Below the pieces are notes generated by a model. It made no database searches. It saw nothing but the letters and a program-made list of their open reading frames with translations, and was not told the DNA's origin. Source: Muribaculaceae bacterium (lineage in GTDB: Bacteria; Bacteroidota; Bacteroidia; Bacteroidales; Muribaculaceae). From it: a stretch of DNA of 64,000 bases. The position numbers were made by a program, and so were the translations under genes. Location of the stretch: the NCBI GenBank assembly GCA_022509205.1, contig JAFLTR010000006.1, positions 1-64,000 of the forward strand, given 5' to 3'. Positions 9,580-18,000 of the stretch are shown one piece after another (positions within the stretch are counted from its first letter, which is position 1; the number at the start of each line of letters is the position of its first letter).

Positions 9580-10140
9580 TTATGATGTCAACATTTCCGT
9601 TATCTTTTTTACCGCATGATGATAACTGGCCTTGAGAGCCCCTATGGATGTGCCTAACACTTCCGACATATCCTCATATTTCATTTCATCATAATATCGC
9701 ATATTGAAGACCAACCGCTGCTTTTCCGGCAATCGTGCAATCGCTTCCTGAAGTTCTATTTGCAACGCGTCCCCGTCAAAGAATTCATCAGCAGCAAGAT
9801 TCTTCAACAGAGCGGATTCGTCATCATTATCCCCTATGGTGTTTTGCATGCGGTTTTTCTCCTTATTGAGGAAATTAATGGATTCGTTGACGGCAATTTT
9901 GAATAGCCAGGTAGAAAGCTTTGCATCTCCTCGGAAATTATGGAGATTGTTCCAAGCCTTTATAAAGACATTTTGCACTATATCATTGGCATCATCATGG
10001 GATGTAACCATCCTCCTTATTTGCCAATACACGGGCTCAGAATAGGTATGAAGCAGAGTCTCGAATGCCTTGTGGGCAGTCTTTTCATTCTGCAATTGCT
10101 TTATCAGCTCCTTCTCGTCTATCGGGGCCTTATATGCCAT
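9580..10140 (-). CDS. ECF RNA polymerase sigma factor (sigma-70 family)
   Basis: A 186-residue ECF sigma factor. Region 2 is seen in ANDIVQNVFIKAWNNLHNFRGDAKLSTWLFKIAVN (around residues 50-90), with the core-binding and -10 recognition helices. Region 4 is seen in LPEKQRLVFNMRYYDEMKYEDMSEVLGTSIGALKASYHHAVKKI, a helix-turn-helix for -35 recognition. The membrane protein, Spy-like protein and macroglobulin genes follow on the same strand, which suggests a sigma/anti-sigma module controlling envelope-stress functions. The 283-base gap after it contains a hairpin (9552-9579), so the downstream genes may also have their own promoter. Confidence 0.92.
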   Translation of the reverse strand: MAYKAPIDEKELIKQLQNEKTAHKAFETLLHTYSEPVYWQIRRMVTSHDDANDIVQNVFIKAWNNLHNFRGDAKLSTWLFKIAVNESINFLNKEKNRMQNTIGDNDDESALLKNLAADEFFDGDALQIELQEAIARLPEKQRLVFNMRYYDEMKYEDMSEVLGTSIGALKASYHHAVKKITEMLTS

Positions 10141-10210
10141 GCTTTTCTCTTCTTTGTCCGCTTCTATGGGTTACTCCCTATTCCAGGAACTTATTATTCC
10201 CAAATTCCTA

Positions 10211-10262
10211 AATTCAAGTGTAAAAATAATAAAAATGGAGATAACCCCAAAATACTTGAATT
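10211..10262. repeat. Spaced inverted repeat AATTCAAGT...ACTTGAATT
   Basis: Two perfect 9-base arms (10211-10219 and 10254-10262) face each other across 34 bases, between the divergent sigma-factor gene and the glycosyltransferase gene. The right arm overlaps the expected -33 site of the plus-strand promoter. It could be an operator, but no regulator is indicated and chance cannot be excluded in AT-rich DNA. Confidence 0.25.
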
Positions 10263-10286
10263 GACCACTCTTTTTTTCTATATTTG
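10256..10286 (+). promoter_or_regulatory. Putative promoter of the glycosyltransferase gene
   Basis: TATATTTG (10279-10286) matches TAnnTTTG. TTGA, a one-base variant of TTTG, lies 19 bases upstream, which is the usual spacing in Bacteroidetes. Transcription would start near 10293, leaving a leader of about 140 bases before the ATG at 10434. Confidence 0.45.
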
Positions 10287-10433
10287 CAAGAGATATTATC
10301 CTACAATGTTGCTGTACCATGCCCTCTAAAGATCTACGGAAGATTGGGAAACAGGATATAAATATTATTGGCCGGTAAGAGAATGTGGTGTGATTTTTTT
10401 ACTATTTTGATTCATCCATAAATCATATCCTTC

Positions 10434-11537
10434 ATGAAAATTTTATTTATAGGAGACTACTCAAATCTACATACCACCCTTGCTCATGAATTAAGGAACA
10501 TAGGACATGATGTGACTCTGATTTCCGACGGATGTGGACACATGAATCTTTCCACGGATATATATTTGAAAAGGGCACCTGGAATTAAAGGTTCTTTTAA
10601 ATATCTTTACGATCTCTTCAACCTGATAAACGACATTAAGGGTTATGATGTAGTACAATTTATAAATACGAATTTCTTTAGTCTCAAACCCGGAAAATTA
10701 AAATATTTTTTCGACCGTATAAAGTCACAAAACGGCTCATCATTCCTTACCCTTGCCGGCAACGACTATTTTTTCTGCAAGGCTTGCTATGATGCCAAGA
10801 TTTTTAAATATTCCGAATTTAAAATAGGAAATGAATTTACGCCGGGTCATCTTGCGGATCCGGGCCATCTGTATGGCTGGATTTCAAATGTCAACAAAAT
10901 ATGGTCAGAATATCTTTTCAAAGGCATCAACGGAGCAATGGCTGTATTGCCTGAATATGAAATGCCAGTGAAAGACCTGTTGGGTGAAAAAGTCTCCTTC
11001 ACTAATTTGCCCATAGATTTTTCCCAACTTCCTAAAAATCCGAGAAGATTTATCGATGGGAAAGTAAATATCCTTTCCTGTATGAGATCGGGTTTTGAGG
11101 ATATGAAAGGAGCCAAACACTTATATAAAATCGCCCGAGAAATTGAAGAAGAGATGCCCGATAAGGTAAAAGTTAATCTGGCAAAGGATCTTCCGTTTAA
11201 AGATTTCCTTAATATGGTGGCCGACTCAGATATTATTCTCGATCAGCTATATTCATACTCCCCCGCAATGACTGCTCTTTACGGTATGGCTTTGGGGAAA
11301 GTGGCAGCCACAGGTGCCCAGCCGGAGTATTATGAAGCTATCGGCAATCCTGAGGAAAGACCCTTATTTTCTTTGGCACCAACCGACAATGACATAAAAG
11401 AAAGGCTGATAGAATTGATTGAAAACCGTGATGAAATTGTGAGAAGAGGAGAACAAAGCCGGATGATTGCGGAAAAACACAATGACTCAAAAGTAGTAAC
11501 CGATAGATTTCTCAATCATTGGCAAAACCTTAGATAA
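10434..11537 (+). CDS. Glycosyltransferase, GT-B type (GT4-like)
   Basis: A 367-residue protein with the N-terminal Rossmann start of GT-B glycosyltransferases (MKILFIGDYSNLHTTLAHELRNIGHDVTLISDG). The C-terminal half shows the nucleotide-sugar part: VNILSCMRSGFEDMKGAKHLYKIA, then ADSDIILDQLYSYSPAMTALYGMALGKVAATG and a family-typical end, IAEKHNDSKVVTDRFLNHW. The Glu of a classical EX7E motif is not obvious, so this is a divergent member. It probably adds a sugar to a surface glycan. It is transcribed towards a second glycosyltransferase with only two bases between the stop codons. Donor and acceptor cannot be read from the sequence. Confidence 0.75.
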   Translation: MKILFIGDYSNLHTTLAHELRNIGHDVTLISDGCGHMNLSTDIYLKRAPGIKGSFKYLYDLFNLINDIKGYDVVQFINTNFFSLKPGKLKYFFDRIKSQNGSSFLTLAGNDYFFCKACYDAKIFKYSEFKIGNEFTPGHLADPGHLYGWISNVNKIWSEYLFKGINGAMAVLPEYEMPVKDLLGEKVSFTNLPIDFSQLPKNPRRFIDGKVNILSCMRSGFEDMKGAKHLYKIAREIEEEMPDKVKVNLAKDLPFKDFLNMVADSDIILDQLYSYSPAMTALYGMALGKVAATGAQPEYYEAIGNPEERPLFSLAPTDNDIKERLIELIENRDEIVRRGEQSRMIAEKHNDSKVVTDRFLNHWQNLR

Positions 11538-11539
11538 CT

Positions 11540-12361
11540 TCACCAACGACAATTTTCCGGAATTTCTTTCTTTTTCTTTATCGATTTAATAGCCCCTTCT
11601 AACAGATGCTTTAAGTTGTTTAAAAATTTTGAATTCTTATTTTTAGAGACCCTGAAAGCTTTTATAGGTATTCTCAGGAAACTTGACCAAGGATAAATTA
11701 GGCAGATTATATAACCTTGCCCTCTTAAAACTCCTTCTGCAACGCAATCTCCGGTAGTAGATTCCGGATGTTTTGCAATTGTTTTATTGATAAATCTGCA
11801 ATTGAAATTTCTCTTAATTGCGGAAATTAAAAAAAGTTCATCCTCACCACATGACAGATCAGGATTTCCCAATCCCATTTTTCCCCAGAAACGTAAGGTC
11901 TTAAATTTCTCTCTTCTGAAAGATATCTCCACTGATGATCCAAAATAGTTTTTTGGAAATGGAAGATTTAAAGTACAGTCTTGAACCGGATATTTTTTAG
12001 GATTTTCATAATCAACCTTGAAAGTGGCTAAATCAATTAGAGGATTTGATTCGAAAGAATCTATTATTTTTTCTGCGAAATCCGGATAATATTGGAGGTC
12101 GTCGTCAGCTATAAGGATTATATCTCCCTGGCAATGGTCCAATGCGTTATTACGGTTGTTGGAAAGTCCCCTTCCTTCAAAGCGAAAAATTTCCGTATCC
12201 TTCCTTTGCAATAATGATTCAGGCACAGGAGTATTCTCATGCTCCTGCCATGACACGATATATCTGACATCCTCCCGTGGAGTCAACGGTGCCAGCATTT
12301 TCTCCACCCTAAAGATTCCTTCAGGTTTGTAAGTAGAAATCGACACATCCAGAGACAGCAT
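11540..12361 (-). CDS. Glycosyltransferase family 2 (GT-A fold)
   Basis: A 273-residue GT2-like enzyme. It opens with DVSISTYKPEGIFRVEKML, has the acceptor-side phrase GRGLSNNRNNALDHCQGDIILIADDDLQYYPDF (around residues 83-115), in which DDD is the metal- and nucleotide-binding motif, and later GEDELFLISAIKRN, matching the ED catalytic-base region. There is no transmembrane segment, so it works at the inner face of the membrane on a lipid-linked or protein acceptor. It is convergent with the GT-B gene. Since no polymerase or flippase gene is next to them, these two may be an isolated pair for modifying a surface sugar. Confidence 0.82.
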   Translation of the reverse strand: MLSLDVSISTYKPEGIFRVEKMLAPLTPREDVRYIVSWQEHENTPVPESLLQRKDTEIFRFEGRGLSNNRNNALDHCQGDIILIADDDLQYYPDFAEKIIDSFESNPLIDLATFKVDYENPKKYPVQDCTLNLPFPKNYFGSSVEISFRREKFKTLRFWGKMGLGNPDLSCGEDELFLISAIKRNFNCRFINKTIAKHPESTTGDCVAEGVLRGQGYIICLIYPWSSFLRIPIKAFRVSKNKNSKFLNNLKHLLEGAIKSIKKKKEIPENCRW

Positions 12362-12409
12362 TATCCTTTCTTAATTTAAGTGCTTCTGATTCTAATCTTC
12401 TGCTTGTTT

Positions 12410-12715
12410 CTACACCGGCTCATCCAATGGGGAGCGACGACGATATGTTTTCTTGGATTTCTCCTTCGATGTTGATGTTTTCCTTCCTTTGAATTTTTTG
12501 TTTTGGGACTTAGTCTCGGCTTTTTCTTTTTGAAACCTTAGGGCAGCGGTATCGATCATCTCTGTATGCTCCACAATCTCAGGAATCTCCTGTACCTGTT
12601 TCTCGCTCCTTCCACACCACGACGTTATCAATCCCAAAGCTATTATCAGCAAGGCCACGATTGCAATGGCGACAATACCTCTTCTTTCAGATGCCGTGTA
12701 TGAATTGCGCGACAT
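12410..12715 (-). CDS. Small membrane protein with a basic tail, downstream of tamL
   Basis: A 101-residue protein of unknown function. One membrane segment lies at about residues 13-33 (GIVAIAIVALLIIALGLITSW), followed by a short acidic stretch and then a Lys/Arg/Ser-rich C-terminus (KGRKTSTSKEKSKKTYRRR). It begins ten bases after the tamL stop on the same strand, so it is probably the last gene of that transcript. The basic tail could bind nucleic acid, phospholipid head groups or peptidoglycan. I do not recognise a family. Confidence 0.6.
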   Translation of the reverse strand: MSRNSYTASERRGIVAIAIVALLIIALGLITSWCGRSEKQVQEIPEIVEHTEMIDTAALRFQKEKAETKSQNKKFKGRKTSTSKEKSKKTYRRRSPLDEPV

Positions 12716-12725
12716 ATAATCTTTG

Positions 12726-15038
12726 TCAGAAAGGATAGCCTATGGCAAGGTGGAAACACCAGGCTTTGGTGAATTTTATATTGAAATAATGATGTATTCC
12801 GGTGTTGTAAGGGGCATGGAGTCCGTAACCGAGGTCGCCTCTCAACACCATCACACCGATATCAACGCGAAGGCCCACACCTGTGCCCAAAGCAATGTCA
12901 CGAAGGAACGTTCGGCCCTGCAATAATCCCCCGGGCCGTTGCGGGTCATTCTTCAGCAGCCAAACATTTCCGGCATCCAGGAAGGCTGCGCCATGCAAGA
13001 TACTTACAATTGGGAACCTATATTCCACATTAGCTTCGAGTTTAAATGTACCGGTCTGATCGAAATAACCGTCTCTCTCCTGGTTCGGTGGTCGGTAAGA
13101 GCCGGGCCCTAAAGATCTGATTGTAAAAGCTCTGATAGAGTTCGCTCCTCCTATATAAAATTGTTCGGAATACGGCACCTGGCTTGAATTGCCATAAGGA
13201 TGTTCAGCCCCGATCAGCACCCTCGAAACAATCCATTGGTCCGACTTGGGGAAAAGCCGGCGATTATATACCAACTGTACCTGTCCTTTGATAAACTGAG
13301 AGAAAGGTGTTCCAAACAATGTCTTCTGTCCGTGCACTCCGGCCAATGCATAAATACCGTCAAAGATATTCCCGGCCTCGGTCACAATCGACTGGAAGTT
13401 GATTCCATTGATTCGTTCCCTCTCAAAAAATTTATCGTAGGTATATGTCCAGCTTATCTGCGGAATGAACTGACTTTGGAATCCGAGGGCTATAGCCGGA
13501 TTCTGCTCCATAATAGAGTCAAACTTGTGGGTGTGAGACAGGAGTTTGGTGTAGGTCAGTTTAAATAACGTCAATTGATTGAGAGAGTGTCTTGTGGCTC
13601 TCCATTCATACGTGATACCTGCATTGAATTCTGCTATGTTGAAAAATTCGGGGCGGTTGAGCGTATTGGCACCAAGAGATATCGTGGTCCAGTTTAGGTC
13701 TCTTCTCGTTCGTTTCACAAAATTGGGGGCAAGGAGACGAGGAAAGGCAAGAGATCCTGTGATACCGAATTCATAACTGTTGAAATTCTTATTACGTTCT
13801 CCGCCGGTTTGCCATTCATAATCTGCAGTCAATTGAACGCTGAGTTTCTCACCTCCTCCGAATATATTGTTATGTGAAAGACCGAGCACAATTCCCGGAC
13901 CCAGGTAACTGTTGGATTTTGATGTGAGGTTGGCTTGTATTGTGGCCTCTATAGGACTTTGGAAACGTGCTGTGGTATAGACATCCACAAGCGGATTTTC
14001 AGGAGTGGTGTCGGCCGGCATCACGTTTATCTGGATTCCACCGAATATTCCGAGACGTGCAAGACGAGTCTGCGTCAGATTCATATCTCTTACCGTAAAT
14101 AGTTTCCCCTCCCTGAACGTTATACATCCCGGGATCAGGTTCCTGCGCAGTCGTGCCGGTTCATATACTATCAACTCACCCCGGGCTGTCTGCATGGTGT
14201 CGGGTGTACCCATCGACTCTTCGCTGTTACGAAGTATTATGGTCTCTATTTTACCTGTGCGATACTGCAACTTAGCCATATTCGGGATATTGTTTACCAA
14301 GTTGAGTTTGATAGCAACATCCCCAGGTGTAATCAGTGAGTCTGCCAAAAATTCTATATATTCCGGTCGGAAATAATAGTATCCGTGATTTCTCATAGAG
14401 TTCACAATCCTGACTCTTTCCACCTCCAGGGAGTCGACGCAGAAAATCTCTCCCTTTTTCAGATAAGGACTCTTTTTGGCAACGGAATCAATATATTTGT
14501 TTAACTTCGAGTTGCCATTCAGATACATTATAGAATCTATGCGATAGGGTTTGTTGATATGCAAAGAGTATCCTATGGCAGCAAGTTTATCATTCTTCTT
14601 ATTTTTCTCAATGTTATAGACCACTTGAGAACCAAAATATCCGTTGTCATCAAGAAGCTGCTGCATTAGTTTAGCTCTGATCTGTGGTTTCACTTCACTC
14701 ACAAGCACTGGATCTTTCACCCATTTCCTATACAGCCATCCTTTTAACCCTTTCGCCGAGTCATTCCAATTATTATAGACCCATAAACCCAGGGGAATCT
14801 TAATAAAGGGGGCAAGAATATAATCATTCGCATCTGTCTCTCCTGTCTTCCTTAATTCGGCGTCGAGTTCCGAGGGGAGTTTCACTCCATCGGGAGCTAT
14901 GATCTCAAACTTACCCATCCCGGTGTATCTGACTTCATCGGGACCAAGCCTTTTAGTGGTGGAACAGGATGCCACCCAGGCAGTCACTACCAGCAACAGA
15001 AGGGAAACCGCAGAATTTATATGCCTCTTACTTTTCAT
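12726..15038 (-). CDS. tamL: TamL: lipoprotein BamA/TamA-family outer-membrane assembly protein
   Basis: An Omp85-family protein with POTRA domains and a C-terminal 16-strand barrel. The ORF track starts at 15062, but I prefer the Met at 15038. From there the sequence is MKSKRHINSAV, a hydrophobic core, and a lipobox VASC with Cys25, so the protein is a lipoprotein, as described for Bacteroidetes TamL. POTRA-like segments include YRIDSIMYLNGNSKLNKYIDSVA and GKLFTVRDMNLTQTRLARLGIF. The barrel has the Omp85 motif IGGANSIRAFTIRSLGPGSYRPP (an IRGF/VRGF-type loop) and ends in aromatic GYPF. It should partner with TamB, encoded just upstream and overlapping by 11 bases, to insert outer-membrane proteins or move lipids. 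Confidence 0.9.
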   Translation of the reverse strand: MKSKRHINSAVSLLLLVVTAWVASCSTTKRLGPDEVRYTGMGKFEIIAPDGVKLPSELDAELRKTGETDANDYILAPFIKIPLGLWVYNNWNDSAKGLKGWLYRKWVKDPVLVSEVKPQIRAKLMQQLLDDNGYFGSQVVYNIEKNKKNDKLAAIGYSLHINKPYRIDSIMYLNGNSKLNKYIDSVAKKSPYLKKGEIFCVDSLEVERVRIVNSMRNHGYYYFRPEYIEFLADSLITPGDVAIKLNLVNNIPNMAKLQYRTGKIETIILRNSEESMGTPDTMQTARGELIVYEPARLRRNLIPGCITFREGKLFTVRDMNLTQTRLARLGIFGGIQINVMPADTTPENPLVDVYTTARFQSPIEATIQANLTSKSNSYLGPGIVLGLSHNNIFGGGEKLSVQLTADYEWQTGGERNKNFNSYEFGITGSLAFPRLLAPNFVKRTRRDLNWTTISLGANTLNRPEFFNIAEFNAGITYEWRATRHSLNQLTLFKLTYTKLLSHTHKFDSIMEQNPAIALGFQSQFIPQISWTYTYDKFFERERINGINFQSIVTEAGNIFDGIYALAGVHGQKTLFGTPFSQFIKGQVQLVYNRRLFPKSDQWIVSRVLIGAEHPYGNSSQVPYSEQFYIGGANSIRAFTIRSLGPGSYRPPNQERDGYFDQTGTFKLEANVEYRFPIVSILHGAAFLDAGNVWLLKNDPQRPGGLLQGRTFLRDIALGTGVGLRVDIGVMVLRGDLGYGLHAPYNTGIHHYFNIKFTKAWCFHLAIGYPF

Positions 15039-18000
15039 CTCCCTCCGTTTTATTATTAACATCTTTATTTTCCGGGGCGCCCTGCAACGGTTCTTTCCTC
15101 TCTATAGCTATCGAATCATTGTGACTCACAATGGTGTCGTTCTTTTCGCCCGTTGCAGAATTCATCTTATCGTCTCCCTTAGTTTCGGTCGTAGCTGGTC
15201 GGCCGGGAAGTGCACCGGGTCCTTGAAGCTGTCTTTGGTTGAGGTTGAATTGTGGTTTCGTTGACCCCCATTTAAACAACGACTTCAGGTTCGATAGTCG
15301 ACGACGCAACATAAAACCACCGCCCATCTCGGTAATCTCACCCTCAAGGATACTCTCATAACCGGTGTGACGGAAAAGACGGGCATACATAGTGACGTTC
15401 TGTGTCTGCTTTAGCAGATACTCGAAAGATATATCGCTGATTAGATTTTCAGAGAAGTTCTCATCAGCTGCCGCGTCTGTCGTATAATTACCACCCACGG
15501 AAATCTTAAACCGGTTGTTGAACAGGGATTTCGAAACCTGATAACTATAACTTGTAGATGAACCCGCTTCCCCGTTATAAGAGTTTCCGTATTGGTCTAC
15601 TCCAAGACTTATATCAACACCCCTCACATTGTTAGCAAGCCATCCGTTGACTGTGGATGTCAATATGTTATACATTGTGCCCTGCAAAAGGTCACTGCTT
15701 GCAGTCCTTACGCCCGCCCCAGAATATTGACCGGTTATAAGCATATTAAGCGCCGCCATACTCCTCGCATCCGGAGTCATGGACTGCAACTCGTTATGAA
15801 TAGACATGTCGTCTTCGGTGTCAAGATTGAATTCTATCTTCGGACTTTGCAGAGTGTTGGTTATATCCACACCTACCTGGAAATTGACAATTCTGGAATT
15901 TCCGTTTTCAATCACGCTTGCCCTCACATCATCGGTGGCCTTGATATCAAACGAGGGGTTCATCAGGTCACCCTGGAAAAGCACATAACTTTGAGGATTG
16001 AACACAAATTTCTTTTCTCCGACAATCGGCATACTGTAGCTTGCAAACCCATTGCCCAGATACAACTGTCCGTTAAGTCTCATATCCCCCAGATAATTCT
16101 GGAAATATGTAAGGTCCCCACTCGGCTGGATCTCCACTTTTGCCGATCCGGTGGTGGTCGCTCCCGGATAAATCACGTTTACCTGCATTCCGGGTTCAAG
16201 ATTCAAACCAGCAAGTATCCTCATAGAGAATTTGGGAGTCGCCACGGTGTCTTCTCTCATCACAAGCACCGTATCGTTGAAATTGACAAATTTAACGATA
16301 TCGGAAGTGTTATGTGAAGTAAGCTGGGCCGTTGTCTGAGGTATGGAATAAGTCACCTTTGTATTCTTAAGGATATTTACTCCCGCATTGATATTGAAAT
16401 GCTCCAACGGACCCCTGGCAGTGGCATGAAGATCCATGAAGAGTTTGCCATAAAGCTCGCAGCGCGCCCTTTGATCATTATTGATCAATTGGAAGTTGGT
16501 GGCATTGAGCTTAAGGTCGAACACTGATGAGGTCAAGCTGCTCATGTCTATTGTGCCATCTATCTCAATCGGGTTCTGATTTGCACCCCAAATATCAAAC
16601 TTATTGAAATCTATCACGTTATCCACTACAAGAATGGAGTCTTGATTGAATTTCACGGAAGATCCCATCATAGGGATGTAGACACCCACAGAATCACATG
16701 ATAAATATCCGTTCAGTTTCGGCTCCTTCAAGTTACCGCTGAGGTCAAATTCTCCATTTAGACAACCCGAAAGCTGAGCCACGTCCTTTCCGAGGAAAGG
16801 ATTGGCGATATTAAGCGGGAACTGGGTCAGGTCTAATTCCATTGTTTTCACCTGGGGCACTTTCAAGGAATCAGGCACCAGCATTGCCTTAGCAGAGATT
16901 GCCGTCTTACCATTGATTTTCAAGCCCAGTCTTGCACCCGTGGATCCGTCATCATTCATGCCTGCCCGAAGCGAAAGATTGAAATCACCTACATTCAAAC
17001 GGTCATAAGTGAATTTATGCACGCCTACATTTCCGGTGCCATATAGCCAACCCTCCGTGTAGCCGACTTTCACATCGGCGTCAATAGCCGCTGTAATCGG
17101 CGGTGCAAACACCGACAACTGCAGGAAGTCTTGAATCTGTATATTGTCAAGGGCAAGGTGTAATTCGTCATTGCCATTTTCTCCCGGTTCAGTCTTCAAC
17201 AGTACGCTGCTCTTAGGGCTGCTTGCCTGCAGATTGGCATCTATCCGTAAATTCTTCATATTGACATCTATACTGTTGTCGGTATTGAATGTCCATGGGA
17301 TATAGCCGATTGTGGCTTTTAATGGTGTGAAATGTATGCTGACAGTCGAGTCTTGGAACACAGCTGTCAATCCTAACCTGTTGCCCACCTCCTTCTTCTG
17401 ATTCAATTGCCTGAATCCCAACATCAGTCGGTTCTCTCCAACATATCCGCCCAGGTTGACGTTGGCGAAATCGCCTATTGGATTATTGGGCCGGTTGCCC
17501 ATGTGAACCCTATAATCGAGTAATTCTCCCCTCTGTTTTAAAGAAAAAGTGAGGGTGTCGGCACGCATCTTTTCATTTGCCAGGGCTAAAGCCTTGAAAT
17601 TGGCAGTTATAATTGTGTCGTTGCTGACATTACCTGTCAAAGTGTTGACACTGAAGCCTGCTCCTGCCAGCACATCCGCAAGGGCACCGTTGCCTCCTGC
17701 CTCAATATTAAGATTGAAATGGGGTAGATTACGTTGGAGTTCTTCTACATTCAATTGCCTTGCAGCGATCTGTTTCCCAACAGAGTCACCCACCGCCGTA
17801 AAGGAATCTATCAAATCTTTTAATCCACTCTTGGCCTCGAAGTTTATACAGGTTCCCTTAGCATCGATATCGGCCATCACGTTGTCGGAGGTGCTCTTGA
17901 AAATCAAGTCGATGTCATTCGGGATGGCGAAATAGTTTGCATCTGAAATAAAGGAAGCGTCTTTCAGACAAAGGTCTACATCATAGAGCCATTTCTCGGG

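Noticed and set aside
15039-15062. Extended TamL start
   Set aside because: It adds MLIIKRRE before a standard lipoprotein signal peptide; the Met at 15038 is better.
15592-16317. 241-codon plus-strand ORF inside tamB
   Set aside because: Shadow of tamB with no recognisable motif.
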